This document shows, one piece after another, positions 35,318 through 44,268 of a DNA stretch of 64,000 bases (position 1 is its first letter; each line of letters begins with the position of its first letter). The position numbers and the translations under genes are program-made. The DNA lies in NCBI RefSeq assembly GCF_029914245.1, contig NZ_JARYZI010000003.1, positions 310,001 to 374,000 of the forward strand. Reading direction: 5' to 3'. Under the pieces are notes generated by a model. The model made no database searches, had not been told where the DNA came from, and worked only from the letters and a program-made list of their open reading frames with translations. This stretch comes from Fusibacter bizertensis (lineage in GTDB: Bacteria; Bacillota; Clostridia; Peptostreptococcales; Acidaminobacteraceae).

Positions 35318-36394
35318 ATGAAAAAATTAATATTCATTATTTTAACATTATCACTTGTAGTTACTGGATGTGGTACAGAAGCTATTACCGCCAGTTCCTC
35401 AGATGCAGTTTCACAAAAAAGCTCAACTGATATTGACTGGAACAAGGATCAATTTAAAGATATCTATCTCGCTGGTGGTTGCTTTTGGGGGATTGAAGCC
35501 TACATGGAAAAAATCACAGGCGTTTATGATGTCACTTCTGGGTATGCGAATGGCAACACTGAAAATCCAACATACGAAGAAGTTTCATACAAAGATACAG
35601 GGCATGCTGAAACTGTACATGTTGTCTATGATAGTTCTAAAGTTGATTTAAGTACACTTTTGTTATACTACTTTAAAGTTGTAGACCCAACAAGTCTTAA
35701 TAAACAAGGAAATGATGTTGGAACACAGTACCGTTCGGGTATCTATTATAGCAACGAAGAAGACTTAAACGTCATTACTACCATTATCAAAGAAGAACAA
35801 GAAAAATTTAAGAAGCCTATTGTCGTAGAAGTAGCACCGCTTGATCAATTCTTTTTAGCTGAAGAGTACCATCAAGATTATCTCGCTAAAAATCCAAATG
35901 GCTATTGTCACATTGATCTATCAATCGCAGATCAATCACTTATTGATCCCGCTGATTATCCCAAACCTGATGATGCTACTTTGAAGAAAACACTCACTGA
36001 TGTACAATATAGAGTAACGCAGCTTGGCGATACCGAACGTGCTTATTCCAATGATTACTGGGATTATTATGAACCCGGATTATATGTGGATGTGGTAACT
36101 GGAGAACCTCTATTTAGTTCAAAGGATAAGTATGATTCAGGTTGTGGCTGGCCAAGTTTTTCAAAACCCATTGTTGCAGAGGTTGTAACTTATTTTGAAG
36201 ATGACAGTTACAATATGATTCGAACCGAGGTCAGAAGTCGCTCTGGGGATACACATTTAGGACACGTATTTGATGATGGCCCTAAGGCACTTGGTGGCTT
36301 AAGATTTTGTATCAATAGTGCCTCAATTAAATTCATCTCATATGATGATATGGAAGCCCAAGGTTATGGCTATCTAAAGTCATATGTGAAATAA
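35318..36394 (+). CDS. msrAB: MsrAB fusion lipoprotein
   Basis: A 358-residue peptide-methionine sulfoxide reductase. A lipoprotein signal ends in LVVTGC. The MsrA domain has the catalytic [10 protein letters not shown] (Cys near residue 54), [15 protein letters not shown] and TGHAETV; the MsrB domain has [17 protein letters not shown] and the catalytic Cys in RFCINS near residue 330. The MsrB domain lacks the paired zinc-binding CxxC motifs, as in many fused forms. It repairs both stereoisomers of methionine sulfoxide on the outer face of the membrane, with electrons from the two upstream genes. ATG at 35318 chosen because AAAGGA is 8 bases away. Confidence 0.95.
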   Translation: MKKLIFIILTLSLVVTGCGTEAITASSSDAVSQKSSTDIDWNKDQFKDIYLAGGCFWGIEAYMEKITGVYDVTSGYANGNTENPTYEEVSYKDTGHAETVHVVYDSSKVDLSTLLLYYFKVVDPTSLNKQGNDVGTQYRSGIYYSNEEDLNVITTIIKEEQEKFKKPIVVEVAPLDQFFLAEEYHQDYLAKNPNGYCHIDLSIADQSLIDPADYPKPDDATLKKTLTDVQYRVTQLGDTERAYSNDYWDYYEPGLYVDVVTGEPLFSSKDKYDSGCGWPSFSKPIVAEVVTYFEDDSYNMIRTEVRSRSGDTHLGHVFDDGPKALGGLRFCINSASIKFISYDDMEAQGYGYLKSYVK

Positions 36395-36413
36395 TAGTTT
36401 GAAAGGTGATCAT

Positions 36414-37196
36414 ATGTATAAACTCCTACTCGTTGATGACGAAGCTCTTATTAGAAAAGGCATCAAAACCCTAATTGATTTCACTAAATTAGAAATCAGC
36501 GCTGTTCTTGAAGCTGCAAATGGATTAGAAGGTTTATCTGTTTTTGAAAAGTATCAACCTGAACTTGTGATCCTTGATATCAACCTACCACATATGAACG
36601 GTCTAGAGCTTGCTAGTAAAATCAAAAAAATTAATCCTTATACAAAGATCGCCATGCTTACAGGTTATGATTACTTTGATTATGCTGTTACTGCACTTAA
36701 AATAGGCGTAGATGATTATATTCTAAAGCCCGTTTCTAAACAGGATGTAACTGATGCTATCATCCGCTTAATTCACAGTTATAATCAATTGAAAGTGCAA
36801 CAAGAAATCAGCTCAGTAGTAAAAAATATTTCTAAGGAAAATGCGTCAACATATCCTGTTGATTCGATTCAAGAGACACTCGACTCACAACTTTACAACT
36901 CCGATTTATCTTTAACTTCTTTCGCTGAAAAACTTGGCTATAGTACCAGTTATTTAAGTGGTATGCTCAAATCTATTTTGGGCATGCCTTTTCAAGAGTA
37001 CGTACTTAGTAGCCGTTTAGAAAAAGCTAAGTTATTGTTACTAACGACACCACTTAAAAACTATGAAATAGCTGAAAAAGTTGGGTTTCAAGATGTTAAT
37101 TATTTTAACACCAGATTTAAGCAAAAATATGGTCTTTCACCTAAACAATATTTAAAAGCTGTGAGGAATCCCAATGAAAATGATGAAATGGTTTAA
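36414..37196 (+). CDS. YesN-type response regulator (receiver + AraC HTH)
   Basis: A 260-residue regulator. The receiver domain (LLLVDDEALIRKGIKTLI, phosphoacceptor in LVILDINLP, Lys in ILKPVSK) is followed by a C-terminal AraC-type double helix-turn-helix (SLTSFAEKLGYSTSYLSGML and AEKVGFQDVNYFNTRFKQ). It overlaps the downstream YesM-type kinase gene by 23 bases. These pairs mostly control sugar or peptide transporters, but none is adjacent. It starts 20 bases after msrAB and may be co-transcribed with it. Start at 36414 with GAAAGGTGAT upstream. Confidence 0.93.
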   Translation: MYKLLLVDDEALIRKGIKTLIDFTKLEISAVLEAANGLEGLSVFEKYQPELVILDINLPHMNGLELASKIKKINPYTKIAMLTGYDYFDYAVTALKIGVDDYILKPVSKQDVTDAIIRLIHSYNQLKVQQEISSVVKNISKENASTYPVDSIQETLDSQLYNSDLSLTSFAEKLGYSTSYLSGMLKSILGMPFQEYVLSSRLEKAKLLLLTTPLKNYEIAEKVGFQDVNYFNTRFKQKYGLSPKQYLKAVRNPNENDEMV

Positions 37197-38898
37197 AGGT
37201 CTAAGATATATTCGTGTACAAATCATCATCTATTATCTGGTTACTAGCATTTTACTGGTTACCTTTATGTCGACTATTTTGTATATGAGTTTGTCAGCAA
37301 TTTTAATGGATGGTGAACTTTCAAATACAACTGAATCCGTTGAAAAAAGTGGCCAATCTATTCAATTATACATTGAAAAACTGAAAGCACTATCAAATAT
37401 TCTTGCCCGCGATCCAAACACAATAGACTATCTCAAAACAAATGATCCACAGATTAGGCAAAGTGTTGCGGCGTTATTAGATAACGTTCTACAAAGTGAT
37501 ACCATGCTATTGACAGGAATTCTAGTGAGTAAATCCGGGAGTATCCTATCAAATGATTCACATCTAGATATGCAAGTTTCTAAAGATATGATGAACGAAA
37601 GCTGGTATGTAGATGCCGTGAAAGGTGATGCGATGCCAGTGCTTACGTCTATTAGGCGTCAAGACTTTACTATGGATAAAAATACTTGGGTAATCTCTAT
37701 AGGGCAAGAAATCACTGATTTAAATGGGGAGCATTTAGGTCTTATGATTCTAGACTTCTCCTATGAAGTAATCGATAACCTACTCTCCAATCTGAGCCTC
37801 GGCAAACAAGGTTTTGCATTCATCCTAGATCAAAAGGGAGCACTGGTCTATCACATGGATCCAACCTATTTTGAGGACTCATCAAAAAAAGAGGTGCTCA
37901 TTAATATTGATAAAATGTCCGATGGCTATGATACTCACATGAAAAGACTAATTCATCACTATACTGTTACCGGTACTGAATGGATATTAGTTGGTGTTTC
38001 AACTCTTGATCACTTAACTGCTGCAAGACGTCAAATTATTGAGACATTGTTTATCATCATCGTACTTCTATTCTCTATATCTATGGTCATTGGTTTCATA
38101 ATTGCAAACAGAATTACAAAACCTATTTTGTCTCTTGAAAATACCATGAGAGCAGTATCAGATCAAGTGGTATTTGCAGATGAAATTCCAAATTCAAGTT
38201 ATGAAATAGATCGTCTAAGAATTCATTTTAATGAGATGAATCAAAAGATCTTCGATATGATGGAAAGTATTAAAGTACGTGAAAAATACTTGCGCGAAGT
38301 AGAGCTTAAATCACTATTTAGTCAAATTAATCCTCATTTTTTATACAATACACTGGATACGATTATCTGGATGGCTGAATTTAAAGATACCGAAAAGGTG
38401 GTTGCGATCACTAAATCACTCGCACAATTTTTTAGATTATCACTGAGCAAAGGAAGTCAAATGATACCTCTTCATCAAGAAATTGATCATGTCGCGCAGT
38501 ATCTCTATATTCAAGAACAGCGTTATGGTGATCATCTCACCTATGCATTTGACATTGATCCTACGCTCAATGATATCCTAGTACCAAAGATCATCCTTCA
38601 ACCAATTGTGGAAAATGCCATTTATCATGGGATAAAACTCTTACCTTACCCTGGAAAAATTACAATCTCTGCTAAGCAGTATAAAGACAAGGATATGTTG
38701 ATTACTATTTCAGACAATGGTGTTGGTTATAGTCCAAATCGTACCAAAACAACAAGTGAAACAACTACAAAACTTGGCGGCGTTGGTCTTGAAAATGTCA
38801 ATAACAGACTCAAGCTCATATATGGTGATGCCTATGGACTCACCATTGAATCTGAAATTGGAAAAGGTACAATAATTAAACTCTTTTTAACACAGTAA
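37174..38898 (+). CDS. YesM-type sensor histidine kinase
   Basis: A 574-residue kinase. Helices at about residues 13-35 and 290-312 flank a Cache-type extracytoplasmic domain; then come HAMP, the His_kinase domain with FSQINPHFLYNTLDTI (phosphoacceptor His) and HATPase with PIVENAIYHG and ISDNGVGY. It is the partner of the preceding YesN-type regulator. RBS GTGAGGA lies inside the regulator gene. The signal sensed is unknown. Confidence 0.94.
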   Translation: MKMMKWFKGLRYIRVQIIIYYLVTSILLVTFMSTILYMSLSAILMDGELSNTTESVEKSGQSIQLYIEKLKALSNILARDPNTIDYLKTNDPQIRQSVAALLDNVLQSDTMLLTGILVSKSGSILSNDSHLDMQVSKDMMNESWYVDAVKGDAMPVLTSIRRQDFTMDKNTWVISIGQEITDLNGEHLGLMILDFSYEVIDNLLSNLSLGKQGFAFILDQKGALVYHMDPTYFEDSSKKEVLINIDKMSDGYDTHMKRLIHHYTVTGTEWILVGVSTLDHLTAARRQIIETLFIIIVLLFSISMVIGFIIANRITKPILSLENTMRAVSDQVVFADEIPNSSYEIDRLRIHFNEMNQKIFDMMESIKVREKYLREVELKSLFSQINPHFLYNTLDTIIWMAEFKDTEKVVAITKSLAQFFRLSLSKGSQMIPLHQEIDHVAQYLYIQEQRYGDHLTYAFDIDPTLNDILVPKIILQPIVENAIYHGIKLLPYPGKITISAKQYKDKDMLITISDNGVGYSPNRTKTTSETTTKLGGVGLENVNNRLKLIYGDAYGLTIESEIGKGTIIKLFLTQ

Positions 38899-38928
38899 AA
38901 GGCAAATGGTAAAGTAAACTTCATAGCA

Positions 38929-40242
38929 TTATTGTCTTACAAAATCACGTTTTTTATATAAAATTAAACTTGAAGCTGCTATAGTCATAGCAATGATAAT
39001 TAGGATTGCTAAGTTGACTAAATTGAGACTTTCTCCAGATGTATCTGCATATCCAAAGGGTGTAAACCATTTAAGAAAACTCAAAATAGGTGATAAACTG
39101 ATAATCGAATTGGCAAAATAAAACAAAGCACCTATCAATAATAAAATTTGTGAATTTTCACAGATAAACTTTGATGCACTGGCAAACGCTAACCCTAAAG
39201 TTCCTAAACTTACTACTACCACCCACATATTGATCAATACTTGATTAAAACTTTCCCAATTTAACTTTGTAAATAAAGCTTCAGTTTCAGGGATCTTTAA
39301 AACTAAGTCGTTCATAAACCCTTTTTCTAGGATCACTTCGCTAAAAAATTCAGGTGCATAGCTAAAATAATCTCTTAGTAAACGAGAAGAACCAATGAAA
39401 CTCGACTTTAGTGTCGCGTATTTTTGTTGTTCTTCTTTTACGTTTGTTATGAAAGCATCATCAGTCATATTACTAAACTCATCTGCAGTCGCATAATTCT
39501 TGAAAAGTGCTATATATCGCTGTGGGTCTGATAACATTTGTTCAAATAATTGATCGGGACTGTCAAGTTCAGAACCTAACGCACTTATTAAGCCTTTGGC
39601 ATCTATGCCAGCAGCGGATAATTCTTCATCACTTGCTGAAAAAGAGGTCATCAGCATCATCGTAGTAAATCGGTTGAAAAGCGATTCATCCCCCACTAAG
39701 TCTTTTACAGCTTGATCTCCTTTTTCACTGATTAAATCTATCATAGGCTGTGTTAAAACATTTTTGTTGATTGACCAAGCTGCATAAGGTTTCTGAATCG
39801 TGAGACCAAGTGCACCTACTAAATATATTCCTATAAAGAAAAGTACTATATAACTTTGTAGTACCATTAATTTTGAAACAAAAACTTCTGTTCTTGAAAA
39901 GGGCTTAAGCGCAAGATATTCTATGGTTCCTGTCCTTTCTTCTTTTGAGATCATCTCTGCACCAAAATATGCAAAGAAAATCCCCCCAACCATCATCACC
40001 CACATGGTACAATATGATGAAAAAAATCCAACAAGTGATTTCATGCCAGCTACGTTGATATTAAAAGCACCGAGTATATTATTCATCATACCAGTGGAAA
40101 GAAAAGAATCTAGCATTTCCATATTTTCTGCTATTGTCTTAAAAAACATCATGCTGATAAAAACCATACCGCCAACTGCGGCAAAAAACATGAGGACTGT
40201 TTTAAATCTTTTTGCGAATTCCACTTTATAAAGTCTAATCAT
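38929..40242 (-). CDS. ABC-2 type permease
   Basis: A 437-residue membrane protein with six or so helices and a large extracytoplasmic loop of roughly 170 residues between helices, as in ABC-2 exporters with ABC2_membrane architecture. It contains EMISKEERTGTIEYLALKPF-type family sequence (here MISKEERTGTIEYLALKPF). It overlaps the ATPase gene by 8 bases and has RBS AGGAGG. With the ATPase and the TetR gene it forms a regulated export operon; the substrate is unknown, with lipids, peptides or drugs as possibilities. Confidence 0.87.
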   Translation of the reverse strand: MIRLYKVEFAKRFKTVLMFFAAVGGMVFISMMFFKTIAENMEMLDSFLSTGMMNNILGAFNINVAGMKSLVGFFSSYCTMWVMMVGGIFFAYFGAEMISKEERTGTIEYLALKPFSRTEVFVSKLMVLQSYIVLFFIGIYLVGALGLTIQKPYAAWSINKNVLTQPMIDLISEKGDQAVKDLVGDESLFNRFTTMMLMTSFSASDEELSAAGIDAKGLISALGSELDSPDQLFEQMLSDPQRYIALFKNYATADEFSNMTDDAFITNVKEEQQKYATLKSSFIGSSRLLRDYFSYAPEFFSEVILEKGFMNDLVLKIPETEALFTKLNWESFNQVLINMWVVVVSLGTLGLAFASASKFICENSQILLLIGALFYFANSIISLSPILSFLKWFTPFGYADTSGESLNLVNLAILIIIAMTIAASSLILYKKRDFVRQ

Positions 40243-41203
40243 GCGAAACCTCCTGGTGATAATAATGCATAAATAGCGTCTCTAAGCTTGGATTATAAAT
40301 ATCAACATCTTCTAATGTCAACTGACTTAAACTTGATAAAATTGTATGAATGTCTTGGGGCATTTTGTATGTGATTTTCACGAAACTACCGAGTGCTCTT
40401 ATTTCCCCTAGCTTAGTTGCATCATATTGATGACTCCAATGCTCTAGCAAATTAAGTTCAGATCGATTTATAGTTAAATCCACAGTTTTCAAATTATGCC
40501 TTTTAAGCGTTTCCATACTTTCATGTTTGAGCATCTTGCCATCTTTTATCAGCCCTACTGACTTACAATTATTTTCTACTTCACTAAGTGTGTGAGAAGA
40601 AAGCATAATCGTCATGCCTTCCATATTAAACTTTATCAATAGTTTCATCAATTCATCTTGAACAAGAGGATCTAATCCAGATGTTGGTTCATCTAAGATC
40701 AAAACTTTTGGTCGATGAACCGTACTGAGTACAAATCCGATTTTTTTTCGGTTGCCAAGTGATAATGCTTTAAATTTTTTTGAAGGATCAATCATAAGGC
40801 GCTGGACCATCTCATTTTCTAGTTTTCGCATATCGGCTTCAAACGCCTTCTTACTTCTGTGTCCTTGCAAAACGGCATTTTCATGATTCAAATAGAGACT
40901 TCTATTCATGCTAAAGAGCTTCTCAACTGTAAAATCTTCATATAGATTCACTTCTGACGGCATATAACCTATAGCTGTTTTGATCTTTCTAATCTGTTTT
41001 TGAGTATCAACACCTAATATCTTAACACTACCAGAATCAGGTATTATAAGATTGAGAAGCGCTTTAATTGCAGTTGTTTTTCCAGCACCATTTGGACCCA
41101 CAAACCCAAAAAAATCGCCTTCAACTATTTTTAAATTCAAGTGATCCACACCTCTAGACTTACCGTAGTACTTTTTGACATTATTAAATTCTATGCCCAT
41201 CAT
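40235..41203 (-). CDS. ABC transporter ATP-binding protein
   Basis: A 322-residue ABC-2-type ATPase: Walker A VGPNGAGKTT, Q-loop GYMPSEVNLYEDF, signature region ALSLGNRKK (LSxGN variant of LSGGQ), Walker B VLILDEPTSGLD and H-loop LSSHTLSEV. A C-terminal extension of about 90 residues is usual in this group. It overlaps the TetR gene by ATGA and the permease gene by 8 bases. Confidence 0.93.
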   Translation of the reverse strand: MMGIEFNNVKKYYGKSRGVDHLNLKIVEGDFFGFVGPNGAGKTTAIKALLNLIIPDSGSVKILGVDTQKQIRKIKTAIGYMPSEVNLYEDFTVEKLFSMNRSLYLNHENAVLQGHRSKKAFEADMRKLENEMVQRLMIDPSKKFKALSLGNRKKIGFVLSTVHRPKVLILDEPTSGLDPLVQDELMKLLIKFNMEGMTIMLSSHTLSEVENNCKSVGLIKDGKMLKHESMETLKRHNLKTVDLTINRSELNLLEHWSHQYDATKLGEIRALGSFVKITYKMPQDIHTILSSLSQLTLEDVDIYNPSLETLFMHYYHQEVSHD

Positions 41204-41817
41204 ACACCTTCCTCTGGTCTAAATGCAGTTGCATCTTCTTTGATGATTCCCTCAATAATTGAAGTAATATAATGCTTCATAAAAACCTCAAAGTTTGATT
41301 CTAATTGATCTTTATAAGGGGCAATAAAGAAAACACTTCGCATCATATCAAGTGCAACATCACGAGATACTTTTAAGTCGCTATCATCTCGTAGTAGCAT
41401 TGATAACATCTGTTGATCTGCTAATAGCATCTGAGATTTTTGAGCCTGACTTGCCTTCTCTAGCAAAGAGGTTTGTATCTGTCTATCTGAAAAGGATTTG
41501 AAAATATGGCTTTTTTCAAATAAAATCATCGTCGAATATAATATATCAATCAGTTGTTCTCTTAATAAACGATGTGATGTTAAGCGAGATAAAATATCTC
41601 GCTGTATTTCAGCTTCAACTGCAATCAAAACATCTAAAAACAAGCTCTCTTTTGATGGATAAAAGTTATAAAAGGCACCTTTGGATATACCTACCTGTTT
41701 AGCTATAAATTCCACTTTAACCAGTTGGAAGGGTGTCTTTTCAAACTCTTCTTTTGAAATTTCTATCAATCTTGCTCTGATTTGTTCCTTTTCATGTTCA
41801 GAAAAAGCACGGCCCAT
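41200..41817 (-). CDS. TetR-family repressor of the ABC-2 operon
   Basis: A 205-residue regulator with an N-terminal TetR helix-turn-helix (FIAKQVGISKGAFYNFYPSK) and a ligand-binding C-terminal half of the YbhR/TetR_C type. It is the first gene of the exporter operon. The upstream 60 bases hold four TGACCC/GGGTCA half-sites (41830-41887), which suggests autorepression and possibly control of the divergent ABC exporter. Confidence 0.92.
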   Translation of the reverse strand: MGRAFSEHEKEQIRARLIEISKEEFEKTPFQLVKVEFIAKQVGISKGAFYNFYPSKESLFLDVLIAVEAEIQRDILSRLTSHRLLREQLIDILYSTMILFEKSHIFKSFSDRQIQTSLLEKASQAQKSQMLLADQQMLSMLLRDDSDLKVSRDVALDMMRSVFFIAPYKDQLESNFEVFMKHYITSIIEGIIKEDATAFRPEEGV

Positions 41818-41829
41818 ATTTTCCTCCTG

Positions 41830-41887
41830 TGACCCGATAGCACATTTGGGTCATAGATGAAGCAAATTCTATGACCCAACCGGGTCT
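41830..41887. promoter_or_regulatory. Clustered operator half-sites upstream of tetR
   Basis: TGACCC (41830-41835), GGGTCA (41848-41853), TGACCC (41872-41877) and GGGTC(T) (41882-41887) form two inverted pairs. GACCC-AACC-GGGTC at 41873-41886 is a compact palindrome, and TGGGTCATAGA/TCTATGACCCA (41847-41878) is a perfect 11-base inverted repeat. These are likely TetR-regulator sites. Confidence 0.65.
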
Positions 41888-42031
41888 TTCAGTCATAGAT
41901 TACTCTCTTTTAACATCTTTGTCAACTTTATTTTATGCTTTCCTCCCCTGTCTTTGTCTTGAGAATTTTTACGAAGTGACATATAATAATTCTAAATGAT
42001 ATTTAGACACACTAAACAAATGGAGGATTAG

Positions 42032-43774
42032 ATGCTTAAACAATTTACTAGATACTACAAACCACACAAACTGCTCTTTTCACTCGACCTCATGGCGGCT
42101 TTATTAATGGCGGGAATTGATCTGCTCTTCCCTATGTTTTCCAGAAAAGTTGTCAATGATCTCATCCCAGAAGGCAACATACGTATGATTGTCTATCTAT
42201 CGCTAGGAATTTTAGCGTTATATATCTTGAAAATAGGTCTGAACTACTTTATGGGCTATTGGGGACATGTACTTGGTTCAAGAATAGAATATAGCATGCG
42301 TAAAGACTTATTTACACATATTCAAAAATTAGAATTTTCTTTCTTTGACAACATAAAAACTGGACAATTAATGAACAGGCTAACAGCAGATCTCAACGAT
42401 GTAACTGAACTTGCACATCACGGACCTGAAGATTTGTTTGTTTCAGTTTTGATGCTACTTGGAAGTTTTATTTTATTGGTTCAGATTAACCTAGCACTTA
42501 CATTGATTATTTTTTCATTTGTGATTTTTACCATTGTCTACTCAGTCTTAATGAGAAAATCTATGATGACTACTTTTAGAAATGTAAGAATTAAACTTGC
42601 CGATATCAACGCCCAACTTGAAAGTAGTCTCTCTGGGATTAGATTGTCAAAATCATTTGCAAATGAGTCTTTTGAAATTGAGAAGTTTCATGTCACCAAT
42701 CATGCACATCTACATTCAAAAAAAGATTCATTTAAAGCTATTGCTTCATATCAAGCTGGAAATGGTTTTTTTATCGATATGATGACACTTTCTTCAATGG
42801 TAGCTGGTGGGATTTTTGTCTCTAAAGGCTATATCAACTATGGCGATCTATTAGCATTTTTACTTTTCATCACTTTTTTCACCAAACCAATCAGAGCCCT
42901 AATTCAACTTACGCAACAGTTTCAATCAGGCGCAGCAGGTTTTGAGCGGTTTATGGAGATGATGAAGATGGAACCGACTATTGTCGATTGTGATGATGCC
43001 AAACCACTTAAAAATGTATCTGGAAAAATAGATTTTAATCATGTTACTTTTTCATATGAGAAGGATACAGAACCAGTACTTAAAGACTTTTCACTATCGA
43101 TTTCTGCTGGGAAAACAATGGCTCTTGTTGGTCCATCTGGTGTGGGAAAAACAACTATCACACAACTCATACCAAGATTTTATGATGTCAATCAAGGAAG
43201 TATCACGATTGACGATCAAGACATAAAACACTTAACACTTGCTTCCATGAGAAATCAAATTGGTATCGTACAACAAGACGTTTTTTTATTTCATGGTTCT
43301 GTAAGAGACAATATCTCTTATGGTCGCCCAGGTGCAAGTGATGAAGAAATCATAGAAGCTGCTATGAAAGCTAATATTCATGAATTTATACTTTCTTTAG
43401 AAGGTGGTTACAACGCTTTTGTTGGCGAACGAGGTGTCAAACTATCTGGTGGTCAAAAACAAAGAATAGCAATTGCCCGAGTATTCTTAAAAAATCCACC
43501 GATTCTTATACTCGATGAAGCGACATCAGCGCTTGATAATGAAAATGAATATGCGATTCAGCAATCTATAGAAGTTCTCGCTAAAGGACGTACAACGTTA
43601 ATCATTGCACATAGATTATCAACAATAAAAAATGCAGATGAAATTCTCGTTATGACTGACCAAGGAATTGCAGAACGTGGTAGTCACGAGACCTTAATTG
43701 AATCCAACGGACTTTATAATAAACTGTATCACGCTCAATTTCGTGGTTATATCCCCGATATGCTTAATAGTTAA
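42032..43774 (+). CDS. ABC exporter (YwjA/MsbA-like half transporter)
   Basis: A 580-residue fused ABC exporter: a six-helix membrane domain (residues about 1-320) and an ATPase domain with Walker A VGPSGVGKTT, Q-loop IVQQDVFLFHG, signature VKLSGGQKQR, Walker B ILILDEATSALD and H-loop IAHRLST. It would act as a homodimer in export of lipids, peptides or drugs. It is divergent from the TetR operon with about 210 bp between starts, so it may share the operator. RBS TGGAGG. Confidence 0.93.
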   Translation: MLKQFTRYYKPHKLLFSLDLMAALLMAGIDLLFPMFSRKVVNDLIPEGNIRMIVYLSLGILALYILKIGLNYFMGYWGHVLGSRIEYSMRKDLFTHIQKLEFSFFDNIKTGQLMNRLTADLNDVTELAHHGPEDLFVSVLMLLGSFILLVQINLALTLIIFSFVIFTIVYSVLMRKSMMTTFRNVRIKLADINAQLESSLSGIRLSKSFANESFEIEKFHVTNHAHLHSKKDSFKAIASYQAGNGFFIDMMTLSSMVAGGIFVSKGYINYGDLLAFLLFITFFTKPIRALIQLTQQFQSGAAGFERFMEMMKMEPTIVDCDDAKPLKNVSGKIDFNHVTFSYEKDTEPVLKDFSLSISAGKTMALVGPSGVGKTTITQLIPRFYDVNQGSITIDDQDIKHLTLASMRNQIGIVQQDVFLFHGSVRDNISYGRPGASDEEIIEAAMKANIHEFILSLEGGYNAFVGERGVKLSGGQKQRIAIARVFLKNPPILILDEATSALDNENEYAIQQSIEVLAKGRTTLIIAHRLSTIKNADEILVMTDQGIAERGSHETLIESNGLYNKLYHAQFRGYIPDMLNS

Positions 43775-43809
43775 GTTATTAAGCTTTCAGTTAATCACAC
43801 ACAAAAATA

Positions 43810-43836
43810 AAGGGGAATCCAAAATGGATTCCCCTT
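43810..43836. terminator. Hairpin after the ABC exporter gene
   Basis: Arms AAGGGGAATCCA and TGGATTCCCCTT with a 3-base loop. The T-run is short, so it may be a weak terminator. Confidence 0.65.
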
Positions 43837-43857
43837 CAATAGATGGTGTAGTACATA

Positions 43858-43975
43858 CTACTTACTTTTCAAATACTTATTTCCAATTACTATACTTCAG
43901 TTACATTTTTTCAATACATACTTTCAAATACTTACTTTTAACACATACCTTCAAATACATACCTTCAAATACTGA
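43858..43975. repeat. Degenerate 14-bp tandem repeats
   Basis: Two exact copies of ACATACCTTCAAAT (43943-43970), one near copy ACATACTTTCAAAT at 43916-43929, and further worn copies such as CTTACTTTTCAAAT back to 43858. They lie in the 494-bp gap between an ABC exporter and a UPF0182 gene; no gene is supported there. Confidence 0.75.
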
Positions 43976-43995
43976 TTTACGAAACTAAGATCTAA

Positions 43996-44020
43996 AACGT
44001 CTGCATCAGATGCAGATTTA
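43996..44020. repeat. Small palindrome in the 494-bp gap
   Basis: TCTGCATC AGATGCAGA forms a near-perfect palindrome, flanked on both sides by TAAAACGT. Its role is unknown; a regulator site is possible. Confidence 0.45.
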
Positions 44021-44137
44021 AAACGTTTGAAACTAACTTCAAGTTCAAATTTCATTTGTAAATTGAATCTTACATCTAATCAAAGAAACATTAACGAAAA
44101 ATTGTTAAACTTACTTTAAAACATTCCTTGTATGCAC

Positions 44138-44232
44138 TACCCAACCTATTAGAGGCATTGCCTCTTGGTATATATGTACCCATCATTTTTTATATTAATC
44201 AACTATTTCATTGAAAACTTTTTAGTTGGGTA
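44138..44232 (+). ncRNA. Candidate structured 5' leader of the UPF0182 gene
   Basis: TACCCAAC (44138-44145) pairs with GTTGGGTA (44225-44232) and encloses two small hairpins, AGAGGC-ATT-GCCTCT (44151-44165) and GGTA-TATATG-TACC (44167-44180). The layout is that of a three-way junction 30 bases before the ribosome binding site. It matches no riboswitch class I can name, and chance pairing is possible. Confidence 0.3.
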
Positions 44233-44268
44233 TATATTAAATAGAGATTATTTAGATTGGAGGAAAGT

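Noticed and set aside
43858-43975. CRISPR array
   Set aside because: The units are 13-14 bp, directly abutting, degenerate and without spacers; no cas genes are present.
43698-43988. Plus-strand frame over the 14-bp repeats
   Set aside because: It overlaps the ABC exporter's 3' end and translates the repeats into Thr/Tyr/Phe-rich low complexity; no ribosome binding site.
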